Positions 51,371 to 60,396 of a stretch of 64,000 bases of DNA are shown here, piece by piece. The notes under the pieces were generated by a model. That model ran no database searches. It worked only from the letters and a program-made list of their open reading frames with translations, and was not told where the DNA came from. Source of the DNA: Rhodospirillales bacterium URHD0017 (lineage in GTDB: Bacteria > Pseudomonadota > Alphaproteobacteria > Reyranellales > Reyranellaceae); contig FODP01000012.1 in NCBI GenBank assembly GCA_900110395.1, positions 124,001 to 188,000 of the forward strand. The letters are read 5' to 3'. Numbering within the stretch: the first letter of the stretch is position 1; each line of letters opens with the position of its first letter. The position numbers and the translations under genes are program-made.

Positions 51371-52108
51371 ATGCATCAGGAATTTCTGCCCCCCGGCATC
51401 GTGATCCTGACCGGGGCAGGCATCTCCAAGGAGAGCGGCATCGACACCTTCCGCGACAAGGACGGGTTGTGGACGCGCGTCAATCTCGAGGAGGTCGCCA
51501 CCATCGAGGCCTGGCACCGCGACAAGAAGAAGGTGCTCGACTTCTACAACGACACGCGCCGCTCCTTCCGCGCCGCCCATATCGCGCCCAACGCCGCCCA
51601 TCGCGCGCTGGCCCGGCTGGAGCGGGAATACCAGGGCGAGGTCACGGTGGTGACCCAGAACATCGACCCCCTGCACGAGCAGGCGGGCTCGAGGAACGTG
51701 ATCCACATGCACGGCCGCGACGGCGAGATCCGCTGCATGAACTGCAGCGCTGTCTTCGAGTCCGAGGTCGACCTCACGCCGCAATCGGTCTGTCCCAACT
51801 GCCAGGCGGTGGGGGAACTCAGGCCGCACATCGTCTGGTTCGGCGAGATGCCGCTCCACATGGACGAGATCTACGCCGCGCTGGAACGCTGCGGCCTGTT
51901 CCTGTCGATCGGCACTTCGGGCGAGGTCTATCCCGCGGCGGGCTTCGTCCTGCATGTCCGCCGCAAGGCACCGCGGGCGCGCACTGTCGAGCTGAACCTC
52001 GAGGCGACCGGCAACCAGCCCCTGTTCCACGAACATATCTACGGCCCCGCCACTGAAGTCGTGCCGACCTATGTCGAGCGCGTGCTGGCGGATGGCTGGC
52101 GACAATAA
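51371..52108 (+). CDS. cobB: NAD-dependent protein deacylase (sirtuin)
   Basis: The 245-residue sirtuin has GAGIS at residues 15-19, VVTQNIDPLHEQAGS, the catalytic HMHG, four zinc cysteines in CMNC and CPNC, and FLSIGTSGEVYPAAG. It removes acyl groups from lysines using NAD. The position 10 bases ahead of an acyl-CoA dehydrogenase gene suggests a shared transcript and a link between acyl-CoA metabolism and protein acylation. The upstream gap is unusually palindromic. Confidence 0.94.
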   Translation: MHQEFLPPGIVILTGAGISKESGIDTFRDKDGLWTRVNLEEVATIEAWHRDKKKVLDFYNDTRRSFRAAHIAPNAAHRALARLEREYQGEVTVVTQNIDPLHEQAGSRNVIHMHGRDGEIRCMNCSAVFESEVDLTPQSVCPNCQAVGELRPHIVWFGEMPLHMDEIYAALERCGLFLSIGTSGEVYPAAGFVLHVRRKAPRARTVELNLEATGNQPLFHEHIYGPATEVVPTYVERVLADGWRQ

Positions 52109-52118
52109 GGAGAAGACG

Positions 52119-53906
52119 ATGCCCGACATGACGACCAACGTCGCGCAATCCCACGGCGCACAATACATCGCCCCCGACGCCCATGGTCGGAACTTCTATG
52201 CCATCGACCGGCAGTTCCAGGACCTGCTGTCGCTCTACATGGAGCCGGGCCTGTTGAAGCAGATGACGCCGCATTTCGAGCGGCTGGGCGAGCTGGCCGG
52301 CAACCGGCTCGACTATCTCGCCATGACAGCCGACAAGCATCCGCCCGTGCTGCAGCCGCGCGATCGCTTCGGGCGCGACGAGGACTGGATCGACTATCAC
52401 CCGTCCTACCGCGAGATGGAGAAGATCGCCTTCGAGGATTTCGGCATGCACGCGATGACCCACCGCGCCGGCGTGCTGGGCCTCGGCGAACCCGCCCATC
52501 CGCTGGTGAAGTACGGCGTCACCTATCTCTTCGTGCAGGCCGAGTTCGGCCTGATGTGCCCGGTGTCGGTGTCCGACACGTCCAATTTCGTCATCAAGCG
52601 CTTCGGCTCGGAGGCATTGAAGAAGCTCCTGCTCGACCGGCTGCTGAGTCAGGACCCGGCGACGATGCTCAAGGGCACGCAGTTCATGACCGAGAAGGCC
52701 GGCGGCTCCGACGTCGGCGCGCTCGAGACCGAGGCCGAACGCATCGGTGTCGGGCCCGACGGCGTCGAGCGCTGGAAGCTTTTTGGCCAGAAGTGGTTCT
52801 GCAGCCACGCCGACGCCGATGTCGCGGTCCTCCTGGCGCGGCCGAGGGGCGCAGCGCCGGGCACGAAAGGGCTCGGCATGTTCGCCATGCCGCGGCGGCT
52901 GGAGGACGGCAGCCGCAACAGCTATCGGATCGTGCGCCTGAAGGACAAGCTCGGCACCAGGTCGATGGCCTCGGGCGAGATCATCATGGACGGCGCCACC
53001 GCCTACCTGGTGGGCGATGCCGGCCGTGGCTTCAAGCAGATGATGGAGCAGGTGAACCTGTCGCGCTTGAGCCACGGCGTGCGCGCCGCCTCGATGATGC
53101 GCCGCTGCCTCAACGAGGCGATGGTGGTGGCCGAGAACCGTCGCGCCTTCGGCAAGGCGATCGGCGAATACCCGCTGCTGCGCCGCCAGCTGATGAAGAT
53201 CATGCTGCCGACCGAGCAGGCGCTGTCGATGTTCGCCTTCTCGGCCGACGCCATGGGCAAGGCCAATGCCGGCGACAAGGACGCCGCCGACCTGCTGCGC
53301 ATCCTGACGCCGGTCTACAAGTTCCGCGCCTGCCGCGACAACATCCCGGTCGCGAGCCACGCCCTCGAAGTGCGGGGCGGCCTGGGCTACATCGAGGAAT
53401 GGGTCACCGCCCGCCTGGTGCGCGACGCGCAGATCGGCACGCTGTGGGAGGGCACCTCCAACATCAACGCGCTCGACGTGGTGCAGCGCGCTGTCGGCAA
53501 GAGCGGCGGCCACAAGACGCTGACGGCGGCGTTGAAGGACAAGTACGAGCGCTCCGATGCGCTGCCCGGCCAGTACAAGGGCCTGCTCGGCGCCACCCTC
53601 GACCGCGTCGAGCGCTTCGCCGAGGCGGTCGCGGCGGACCCCCGGCAGGAGAAACGCTGCCGGATGGCCGCCAGCGCGCTCTACCACGCCGCGACGGCGG
53701 CGCTGCTGGCCTGGGAAGGCGCCGCACTCGGCGCCAAGGGCGGCGATGCCCGCCGCCTCCTGCTGTCACGCCTGGTGATCGAGCATCGGCTGGCGCCACA
53801 GGACCCGCTGTCGCTCACCGAGACGGCATGGGAGCAGGAGGCGATGGACCTCCTGCTGCAGGACAAGCCGGTACCTCTCGCAAAGGCGTCGACTCTGGTA
53901 GGATAG
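52119..53906 (+). CDS. Acyl-CoA dehydrogenase family protein (AidB-like)
   Basis: The 595-residue flavoprotein is longer than ordinary acyl-CoA dehydrogenases. It shows FMTEKAGGSDVGALET, WKLFGQKWFCSHADADVAVLLARP, LKDKLGTRSMASGEIIMDGATAYLVG, a helical block NEAMVVAENRRAFGKAIGEYPLLRRQLM, and GGLGYIEEWVTARLVRDAQIGTLWEGTSNINALDV. The C-terminal extension and RLVRDA.I...WEG motif fit the AidB/isovaleryl-type subgroup. The true substrate is unclear; AidB-type proteins protect DNA or act on long acyl chains. AAGGAG precedes ATG 52119. Confidence 0.92.
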   Translation: MPDMTTNVAQSHGAQYIAPDAHGRNFYAIDRQFQDLLSLYMEPGLLKQMTPHFERLGELAGNRLDYLAMTADKHPPVLQPRDRFGRDEDWIDYHPSYREMEKIAFEDFGMHAMTHRAGVLGLGEPAHPLVKYGVTYLFVQAEFGLMCPVSVSDTSNFVIKRFGSEALKKLLLDRLLSQDPATMLKGTQFMTEKAGGSDVGALETEAERIGVGPDGVERWKLFGQKWFCSHADADVAVLLARPRGAAPGTKGLGMFAMPRRLEDGSRNSYRIVRLKDKLGTRSMASGEIIMDGATAYLVGDAGRGFKQMMEQVNLSRLSHGVRAASMMRRCLNEAMVVAENRRAFGKAIGEYPLLRRQLMKIMLPTEQALSMFAFSADAMGKANAGDKDAADLLRILTPVYKFRACRDNIPVASHALEVRGGLGYIEEWVTARLVRDAQIGTLWEGTSNINALDVVQRAVGKSGGHKTLTAALKDKYERSDALPGQYKGLLGATLDRVERFAEAVAADPRQEKRCRMAASALYHAATAALLAWEGAALGAKGGDARRLLLSRLVIEHRLAPQDPLSLTETAWEQEAMDLLLQDKPVPLAKASTLVG

Positions 53907-53911
53907 GGACC

Positions 53912-54604
53912 ATGACCACCGTCCCGCCTCCTCCCCTGCCCTGGACCGTCACCTCGATCCTCGAGCGCTCCTACGCCCTGGCGCGCGACAACTTTGCCGC
54001 CTTCTTCACCGTCGCCGTGATCTTCGGCGCGGTTTCCCTGGTGATGAACATCCTGAGCCTGGGGTTGCTGGCCGGGCTCGTCGGCCTGGTCCTCAGCGTG
54101 GCAACCTCGATCTGTCTCACCTGGGGCTCGCTGCAGGCGATCGCCGGACGCAAGCCCGAATGGGAGCCGATGCTGCGCCAGTTGCAGGGCCCGATGTTCG
54201 GCCGGCTGCTGCTGCTGGGCTGCATCCAGTACTTCGTGATCGCGGTATCGGCGATCGTCGTGATCGGGCCGCTGTTCCTGGTCCCGCTGTGGGCGGTCAC
54301 CATTCCCGTCATGATGATCGAACGCACCGACCTCGGCGGCGCCTTCAACCGCAGCATGGACCTGACGGCCGGCCGGCGGCTGCCCATCCTCGGTGTCTTC
54401 CTGCTGTGGTTCGTGTTCTTCCTGCTGGGCGGCCTCGTGATCCTCGTTCTGCTGGGCCACGGCGCGCTGGGCAGCCTCGTGATGTGGATCTACGGCGCCC
54501 TGGCGGGGATCGTCATGCATACCCTGCCGGCGATCTTCTATGTGCTGCTGCGTGAGGAGAAGGAAGGCATCACGACCGGGCAGATCATCGCCGCCCTCGA
54601 CTAG
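53912..54604 (+). CDS. Polytopic membrane protein, YciC/DUF975-like
   Basis: The 230-residue protein has about six hydrophobic helices. It starts TTVPPPPLPWTVTSILERSYALARDNFAAFFTVAVIFG, an arrangement (Pro-rich start, then an amphipathic 'SYALARDNF' helix and membrane pairs) seen in glycerophosphoryl-diester-associated and YciC-like membrane proteins. The function is unknown. It begins 5 bases after the acyl-CoA dehydrogenase stop, with TAGGATAGGG upstream. Its stop overlaps the converging gene by 4 bases. Confidence 0.75.
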   Translation: MTTVPPPPLPWTVTSILERSYALARDNFAAFFTVAVIFGAVSLVMNILSLGLLAGLVGLVLSVATSICLTWGSLQAIAGRKPEWEPMLRQLQGPMFGRLLLLGCIQYFVIAVSAIVVIGPLFLVPLWAVTIPVMMIERTDLGGAFNRSMDLTAGRRLPILGVFLLWFVFFLLGGLVILVLLGHGALGSLVMWIYGALAGIVMHTLPAIFYVLLREEKEGITTGQIIAALD

Positions 54605-54942
54605 CGCGAGCCGGCCTGTTTGCGGAACGTCGGCGGGCCGGCCGTGTCGATATCGTTCTTGCTATAGCCCTGCCAGGTCGTTGCGATGGCGTTGCCCTTC
54701 TTCGTCAAGGCAAACAGCGGCTGGTTGGCGGTGTAGATCTTCTTGCCGAACTGGTTGTTCATCCCGCCGTCCTTGAAGCTCACGAAGCTGACGTCGAGCT
54801 TGTCGCCGTTGGCGGTCGCCTTGCAGCGGATGTGCTCATCGGTCTGGTAGCCTTCCGCATCTATGCGGCACTCGGGGCCGTTGATTGTGAGCGTATGAGT
54901 CACGAACAGAGGCGCAAGGCGAGGGACAACAACACACTGCAC
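54601..54942 (-). CDS. Hypothetical protein, possibly truncated at its N-terminus
   Basis: The frame encodes VTHTLTINGPECRIDAEGYQTDEHIRCKATANGDKLDVSFVSFKDGGMNN...YTANQPLFALTKKGNAIATTWQGYSKND, a beta-rich calycin-like domain with a Cys pair. Its upstream end has no signal peptide. In another phase ATG 54947 encodes MQCSVLLSLALRLCS, which looks like a signal peptide start, and then a stop. A frameshift or deletion near 54900 is likely, so the gene may be broken. The GTG start at 54942 is only the open-frame limit. Confidence 0.45.
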   Translation of the reverse strand: MQCVVVPRLAPLFVTHTLTINGPECRIDAEGYQTDEHIRCKATANGDKLDVSFVSFKDGGMNNQFGKKIYTANQPLFALTKKGNAIATTWQGYSKNDIDTAGPPTFRKQAGSR

Positions 54943-54968
54943 TGCATGGTCTGCTCCAGATTGTTAGC

Positions 54969-55349
54969 TCAGGGTTCGGTGCCGTCGGGTACCTCGACGA
55001 CCTTGTAGTCGGCGCCGCCTTTCGGCGAGGGCCACATCGCGACCAGGAAGGCGCGCTTGGCCCCGCACAGGCCGGCCACCCATCGCTCATAGAAATGCTG
55101 CGGCGCCGAAACCCGAAACATCGCGGTCTTGGGCTCGTAGCCCTGCGGCAGCGGCGCGGTTTCGACCGTCGCGATGGTATCGCAGGAATGACGCGCCTTC
55201 GAATAACCGGCCACCGCCGTGAGGATGTCACGCTTCAGCTGAGGCGTCGCCCGGCTCTGGCCGACGAACTTGATGTCGGTGGATTGCGCGATGGCCTGCG
55301 GCGCCGTCAGGACAACACACAGGAGGCTGGTCGCGATACGCACGGACAT
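54969..55349 (-). CDS. Hypothetical secreted protein
   Basis: The 126-residue protein has a signal peptide (MSVRIATSLLCVVLTAPQAIAQ) and a mature part with two cysteines (SKARHSCDTIATVE and VAGLCGAKRAF), plus the segment HFYERWVAGLCGAKRAFLVAMWPSPKGGADYKVVEVP. This Cys pair with E-R-W is a pattern seen in small periplasmic proteins of unknown function. I recognise no domain with a known role. Confidence 0.65.
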   Translation of the reverse strand: MSVRIATSLLCVVLTAPQAIAQSTDIKFVGQSRATPQLKRDILTAVAGYSKARHSCDTIATVETAPLPQGYEPKTAMFRVSAPQHFYERWVAGLCGAKRAFLVAMWPSPKGGADYKVVEVPDGTEP

Positions 55350-55396
55350 GTCAGGCCAACGCGAGCCGGGCGGCCAGGTTGCAGACTCGCTGTCTC

Positions 55397-56500
55397 CTAT
55401 CGCCGCAGAATCGCTTCGGTGTGCTCGCCCAAAAGCGGCTCGCGATAGAGCGGCCGCGACGGCTCATCCTTGAACCGGATCACTGGCGCGAAGTGCTTGC
55501 GGCCATCCGGCTCGGTCACGACGGCGCCACGTTTCACCAGATTGGGATCGGCGATCGCCTCGGGCAGCGTGTTGACCGGCCCGTAGCAGATGTCGAGCGT
55601 GTCGAGCCACTTCATCCAGTGCGCCAGCGGCTTTTCGCGGATGGTCGCGGCGAGGAAATCCATCACCGGCCTCTGGTGGGCGCCCGGCCATTCGCAGAGA
55701 TCGATGAACTCGGGCTTGCCGAGCGCGGTCAGCAGGTTGCGGATGAACTTCATCTCCTGGCCGGCCAGCACGAGCTGGCGACCGTCCGATGTGTCGTAGA
55801 CGCGATAGAAGGCAGCACCGCCGGTCGTGCGCTGGTTCTTGACGTCGGGCTGTGTGCCGTCGGTGAAGGCTGAACCGATGACGTTGGCGCACGAGGCCAT
55901 CAGCGCCTCGTGCATGCTGACGTCGATGTAATCGCCCTTGCCGGTGGCCTGGCGGCGCAAGAGCGCCATCAGCACGCCCGAGAGGCCGTGCAGGCCGCTC
56001 ACCAGGTCGGCGACCGGGATGCCGGGGATCGCGGGTCGTCCGTCGTCGCCCAGGGTCAGCGACAGCACACCGGTCATGGCCTCGAGCGCGAGATCGTGGG
56101 CGGCGCGGCCGGGATAGGCGCCATCCTGGCCGAAGGCCGAGATCGAGCAGTAGACGATGCCGGGGTTCTTCTCTTTCACCGCCTCGTAGCCGACGCCGAA
56201 GCGGGCGGCGACGCCGGGCCGGAAGGATTCGACCAGCACGTCGGCTTGGCAAGCGAGCCGGAAGAGATCGGCGCGGCCTTGCTCGCTCTTGAGGTCGAGC
56301 ACGACGCTCTTCTTGCCGCGCCCCATGTTGCGGAAGAACACCGAGGTGCGCTGATCGGGCGGGCGGATGTGGCGGCCGGGATCGCCGTCGGTTGGCTCGA
56401 CCTTGATGACTTCGGCGCCGTGGTCGGCCAGCGCTGTCGTGAGGTAGGGCCCCGGCAGGAACCAGGAGAGATCGACGACCTTCAGACCTTCGAGCTTCAT
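55397..56500 (-). CDS. CaiB/BaiF family CoA-transferase
   Basis: The 367-residue family III CoA-transferase begins MKLEGLKVVDLSWFLPGPYLTTALADHGAEVIKVEPTDGDPGR and has GKKSVVLDLKSEQGRAD, VLVESFRPGVAARFGVGYEAV, the HDLALEAMTGVLSL loop in the catalytic Asp region, and GKGDYIDVSMHEALMA. It moves CoA between carboxylic acids. It is the last gene of a three-gene operon; its ATG overlaps the stop of the second CoA-transferase (ATGA). Confidence 0.93.
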   Translation of the reverse strand: MKLEGLKVVDLSWFLPGPYLTTALADHGAEVIKVEPTDGDPGRHIRPPDQRTSVFFRNMGRGKKSVVLDLKSEQGRADLFRLACQADVLVESFRPGVAARFGVGYEAVKEKNPGIVYCSISAFGQDGAYPGRAAHDLALEAMTGVLSLTLGDDGRPAIPGIPVADLVSGLHGLSGVLMALLRRQATGKGDYIDVSMHEALMASCANVIGSAFTDGTQPDVKNQRTTGGAAFYRVYDTSDGRQLVLAGQEMKFIRNLLTALGKPEFIDLCEWPGAHQRPVMDFLAATIREKPLAHWMKWLDTLDICYGPVNTLPEAIADPNLVKRGAVVTEPDGRKHFAPVIRFKDEPSRPLYREPLLGEHTEAILRR

Positions 56501-57654
56501 GTGCGTTTGCCCAGCAGCGTGTCGTTGTCGGCGCCGAGCGGCGAACAGGCGGATTGCTCCAGGCGTTCGCCGTCGATGCGGAGGGGATTGGCGAGGACGC
56601 GCAGGCTGCCCTTCACCGGATGCGGCACGGCCGACACCATGCCGGTGTCGCGCGCAAAGCCGCTGTCGAGCGCCTGGTCGAGGCGATGCACGGGTGCTGC
56701 CGGCAAAAGACCGTTGAAGGCCGCCAGCCACGCCTCGGTCGTGCGCGCGCGGAACGTGGGATCGAGCGCATCGCTCAGCGCCGCGCGATGAACGGCGCGT
56801 GTGTTGGGATCGGCGAAGCGCGGATCGCCCAAAAGCGTCTCGCGGCCCATCGCCTTGACCAGCGACAGCCAGAACTTCTGGGTCATGCACATGACGAAGA
56901 TCCAGCCGTCCTTGGTCGGGAAGGTCTGGACCGGCGCCAGCGACAGGTGCGCGCTGCGCGGCACACGCGGCGAGACGTCACCCTCGTTGAGGTACCAGAC
57001 GCCGGGATAGGTGAGCTGGTGCATGGCGACATCGTACAGGCACGTCTCGACGTCGCAGCCCTCACCCGTGGTCTTGGCGCGCAGCAGGCAGGCCAGAAGG
57101 CCAACGATGCCGGTAATGCCGCTCATGCTGTCGATCAGCGACACGCCGACGCGCGTCGGCGCGCCGGCGGGATCGCCGGTCAGTTCCATCAGCCCGGCCT
57201 CGGCCTGCATCAGGAAATCGTAGCCCGGCCAGTCGGCGCGCTCGCCGGCGCGGCCATAGGCCGAGATGTGCAGGCAGACGATCGAGGGCCTGAGGTGCTT
57301 CAGGCTCGCATGGTCGATGCCGAGCTTGGCGGGCTGCGAGCCGCGCAGGTTGTTGACGACGCAGTCGGCGCTTTTGACGAGGTCCTCGAACTGGCGCCGG
57401 CCGTCGGCCGACTTGATGTCGAGCGTCACGCTCTTTTTGCCGAGGTTCCAGGCCTGGAAGTACTCGCTGTCGTCGGGCCCGAGCTTGTGCGGCCCGACTT
57501 GACGCGAGGGATCGCCCTCGGGCGCCTCGACCTTGATCACTTCCGCGCCCAGTTCGGCCAGGAACATGGTGCCGTAGGGCCCGGCGCCGAACTGCTCCAG
57601 TGTCAGGACGCGTATTCCCGCCAATGGCTTTGAAGAGGGCGGTTTTGCGCTCAT
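56497..57654 (-). CDS. CaiB/BaiF family CoA-transferase (second)
   Basis: The 385-residue protein reads LAGIRVLTLEQFGAGPYGTMFLAELGAEVIKVEAPEGDPSRQVGP, GKKSVTLDIKSADGRRQFEDLVKSADCVVNNLRG, and DWPGYDFLMQAEAGLMELTGDP with the catalytic Asp region. It is in the same family as the next gene but clearly diverged. The start overlaps the acyl-CoA dehydrogenase stop (ATGA), so all three genes are translationally coupled. The acid substrate is unknown. Confidence 0.93.
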   Translation of the reverse strand: MSAKPPSSKPLAGIRVLTLEQFGAGPYGTMFLAELGAEVIKVEAPEGDPSRQVGPHKLGPDDSEYFQAWNLGKKSVTLDIKSADGRRQFEDLVKSADCVVNNLRGSQPAKLGIDHASLKHLRPSIVCLHISAYGRAGERADWPGYDFLMQAEAGLMELTGDPAGAPTRVGVSLIDSMSGITGIVGLLACLLRAKTTGEGCDVETCLYDVAMHQLTYPGVWYLNEGDVSPRVPRSAHLSLAPVQTFPTKDGWIFVMCMTQKFWLSLVKAMGRETLLGDPRFADPNTRAVHRAALSDALDPTFRARTTEAWLAAFNGLLPAAPVHRLDQALDSGFARDTGMVSAVPHPVKGSLRVLANPLRIDGERLEQSACSPLGADNDTLLGKRT

Positions 57655-58820
57655 AGCTCGGCGTGCCGCCTGATCCACTGCTTGGCGATGATGATGCGCT
57701 GCATCTCGTTGGTGCCCTCGCCGATGCAGGTCAGCGGCGCATCGCGGTAGAGCCGCTCGATGTCGTATTCCTTGGAATAGCCGTAGGCGCCGTGGATGCG
57801 CATGCTCTCGATGCTGTTCTCCAGCGCTGCCTCCGACGAGAAGTACTTGGCCATGCCGGCCTCGAGGTCGCAGCGGTCGCCACGGTCGAAGGCGTCGGCG
57901 GCGTCGAGCGTCAGCAGCCGGGCGGCGCGGGCGCGCGTGGCCATCTCGCCGAGCTTGAGCTGGATCGCCTGATGCTCGCAGATCGGCTTGCCGAAGGTCT
58001 TGCGGATCTGGGCGTAGCTGGTGGCGAGCCGCAGCGCCCCCTCGGCGATGCCGACACCGCGGGCGGCGACATTGATGCGGCCCAATTCCAGGCCGCCCGC
58101 CACCTGGGTGAAGCCGCGGCCCTCGACCTCGCCGATCAGATGATCGGCCGGGATGCGGTAGTCCTCGAAGACCAGCTCCGCCGAATCGATCGACTTGTAG
58201 CCGAGCTTCTCGAGCTTGCGGCCGACACGGAAGCCCGGGCCCTTGGGGGCGATGAACAGGCTCATGCCCGAGTAGCGCGGCGAGGCTTCGGGGTTGGTCT
58301 TCACCAGCAGCGCGAAGCAGGACCCCTCGATGCCGTTGGAGATCCAGGTCTTGGTACCGTTCAGCACATAGTGGTCGCCCTGGCGCCTTGCCGTCAGCCG
58401 GATCGCCTGCAGGTCGGTGCCGGCGTCGGGCTCGGTCAGCGCCAGGCCGCCGCGCACGTCGCCGGAAGCGAGCCTGGGCAGCCAGTGGCGGCGCTGCGGC
58501 TCGGTGCCGAATTTCTCGATGGCCAACGCCAGCATCAGGTGGGAGTTGAAGATGCCAGTGATCGCCATCCACACCGAAGAGACCTTCATGACGATCTCGG
58601 CGTAGGTGCGTGCCGGCAGGCCGAGGCCGCCGTACTCGGGGCTGACGGTAGCGCCGAACAGGCCGAGCTCCTTCATCTGCTCGACGATCTCGGCCGGCCA
58701 GCGGTCGGCATGGTCGAATTCCTTGACGCGCGGCGCCACCTCGCGCTCGATCCAGCGGTCGATGGTGGCGAGAAGCTGGGCCTCGTCGGCCTTGTCGATG
58801 CTGTTTCTTGGCGTGTCCAC
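57651..58820 (-). CDS. Acyl-CoA dehydrogenase
   Basis: The 389-residue flavoprotein has the usual three-domain plan: N-terminal helices (ADRWPAEIVEQMKELGLFGATVSPEYGGLGL), the FAD-contact LALTEPDAGTDLQAI and TWISNGIEGS, and the C-terminal QIRKTFGKPICEHQAIQLKLGEM, GAYGYSKEYDIERLYRDAPLTCIGEGTNEMQRIIIAKQ. The Glu of GEGTNE is the usual catalytic-region glutamate of this family. The GTG start at 58820 has GGGAGG upstream. It leads the operon with the two CoA-transferases, which together look like an acyl-CoA activation and oxidation route. Confidence 0.95.
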   Translation of the reverse strand: MDTPRNSIDKADEAQLLATIDRWIEREVAPRVKEFDHADRWPAEIVEQMKELGLFGATVSPEYGGLGLPARTYAEIVMKVSSVWMAITGIFNSHLMLALAIEKFGTEPQRRHWLPRLASGDVRGGLALTEPDAGTDLQAIRLTARRQGDHYVLNGTKTWISNGIEGSCFALLVKTNPEASPRYSGMSLFIAPKGPGFRVGRKLEKLGYKSIDSAELVFEDYRIPADHLIGEVEGRGFTQVAGGLELGRINVAARGVGIAEGALRLATSYAQIRKTFGKPICEHQAIQLKLGEMATRARAARLLTLDAADAFDRGDRCDLEAGMAKYFSSEAALENSIESMRIHGAYGYSKEYDIERLYRDAPLTCIGEGTNEMQRIIIAKQWIRRHAEL

Positions 58821-58927
58821 GGCAAATCCTCCCGTCGATCCATCATGCCCGATGGACCGAGGTGGACAAGGCCGGGAAGCCTCAGGTCGAAACGACTGAC
58901 GTCGCAACCGGTGGGCGCCGCGTGCGC

Positions 58928-59308
58928 TCAGCGCGCCAGCAGGCTGCGGATATGGCGTTCGAGTTCGGCGTGATCGTAGGGCTTGGCGAGGATCTGGCCC
59001 GCGTCCTTTGCGGCACCTGACGTCAGGATGATCTTGAGCTCCGGCCGCTCGCGGCGCATCCACTGCGCCAGGCCGAAGCCGTCCATGCTGCCCGGCATGT
59101 GAACGTCGGAGAAGACGATGTCGACCGGGACACTGGCCTGCAGGACACGGATCGCCTCGTCGGCGCCGTTGGCCTCGATCACGTCGAAACCGCAGTCGCG
59201 CAGGTAGGCCGCCACGAAGTTGCGGACCAGCACGTCATCTTCCACGACCAGGATTGTCGGAGGCGGCGCCGGAACCGGCTCCCCCGCTGTATTGCGCGCC
59301 CCGTTCAT
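58928..59308 (-). CDS. Single-domain response regulator
   Basis: The 126-residue receiver protein has ILVVEDDVLVRNFVAAYLRDCGFDVIEANGADEAI, the phospho-acceptor Asp68 in FSDVHMPG, and Lys109 in LAKPYD; the conserved switch Thr/Ser is in ILTSGAA. No output domain follows, so it acts through another protein, like CheY-type or hybrid-kinase-associated receivers. No histidine kinase is adjacent. It is divergent from the second Bug gene. Confidence 0.93.
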   Translation of the reverse strand: MNGARNTAGEPVPAPPPTILVVEDDVLVRNFVAAYLRDCGFDVIEANGADEAIRVLQASVPVDIVFSDVHMPGSMDGFGLAQWMRRERPELKIILTSGAAKDAGQILAKPYDHAELERHIRSLLAR

Positions 59309-59424
59309 CGATCGACAACGCGGCAGGTCGGCTTTTGTTCCGCGATGCGTCGCCGCCTCTAGGCGCGAGTGCAGTCGTCATGCATCATCGGGCCGGGGAG
59401 CGCCACGCGTAAGAGGATAAAGTC

Positions 59425-60396
59425 ATGAAAAGACGCCAATTCACCGCCGCTCTGGGCGTCCTTCCGCTGGCGGGAACGGCGCTCGCCCAGGGCGACGACT
59501 GGCCCCAGCGTACCGTGCGCATCGTCTGCCCGTTCACGCCCGGCGGCTCACAGGACAACATTGCGCGACGGCTCGGCACCAAGCTGCAGGACTATCTCGG
59601 CCAATCCTTTGTCATCGACAACCGCTCCGGCGCGGGCGGCTCGATCGCCGCCGACAACGTCGCCAAGTCGTCGCCCGACGGTTACTCGATGCTGCTGGGC
59701 GGCATCGCCAGCCACGCCGTGGCGCCCAACCTTTATGCCAAGCTGCCCTACAATTCCTTCACCGATCTCGAGACCGTGGCGTGGATTGGCACGCAGCCCA
59801 ACATGCTGTGCTGCCATCCGAGCTTTCCGCATGACACGGTGGCAAAGCTGATCGCCGCGGGCAAAGCCGAGCCCGGCAAGTACCAGTACGGCTCCTCTGG
59901 CGTCGGCGCCTCGCCGTCGCTCACCATGGAACTGCTGAAGCAGAAGACAGGCGCCGACCTCACCCTCATCAGCTATCGCGGCGCCTCGGCGGCGGCGGCC
60001 GACGTGCTGGCGGGCCACGTGCCGCTGTGCATCGCCAACATCGATTCGCTGATGGGCCAGGTGAGCGCGGGCAAGCTGAAACCCATCGCCACGACCGGCG
60101 CCAAGCGCTCAACGGTGGCGCCGGACACGCCGACCCTGGCCGAGACCGTTCCCGAGCTTGTGGTCACCTCGTGGTCGATCTGGGCGGTGCCGGCCGGCAC
60201 GCCGGCCAGGATCAAGGACAAGCTGCGCGCCGCCACCGAGCGGGCGCTGCAGGACGCCGAGGTGATCGCCAGCATGCGCCAGGGCGGCTTCGAGCCCGGC
60301 GCCAACATGGCGGTCGCCGAGATCGACGCCTTCATCAAGGCCGAGCACAAGCGCTGGGGCGAGGTGATCCGTGCCGCGGGCATCCAGCCGGAATAG
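59425..60396 (+). CDS. Bug/TctC family substrate-binding protein (second)
   Basis: The 323-residue periplasmic binding protein starts with a signal (MKRRQFTAALGVLPLAGTALAQ) and has VRIVCPFTPGGSQDNIARRLGTKL, VIDNRSGAGGSIAADNVAKSSPDGYSMLLG, YQYGSSGVGASPSLTMELLK and the C-terminal EIDAFIKAEHKRWGEVIRAAGIQPE. It is in the same family as the protein at 46470-47456. AGAGGA precedes ATG 59425. The tripartite membrane genes are absent here. Confidence 0.93.
   Translation: MKRRQFTAALGVLPLAGTALAQGDDWPQRTVRIVCPFTPGGSQDNIARRLGTKLQDYLGQSFVIDNRSGAGGSIAADNVAKSSPDGYSMLLGGIASHAVAPNLYAKLPYNSFTDLETVAWIGTQPNMLCCHPSFPHDTVAKLIAAGKAEPGKYQYGSSGVGASPSLTMELLKQKTGADLTLISYRGASAAAADVLAGHVPLCIANIDSLMGQVSAGKLKPIATTGAKRSTVAPDTPTLAETVPELVVTSWSIWAVPAGTPARIKDKLRAATERALQDAEVIASMRQGGFEPGANMAVAEIDAFIKAEHKRWGEVIRAAGIQPE

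Noticed and set aside
51819..53687. 622-codon minus-strand open frame
   Set aside because: It is the antisense shadow of the acyl-CoA dehydrogenase, rich in His, Arg and Gly, with no recognisable domain.
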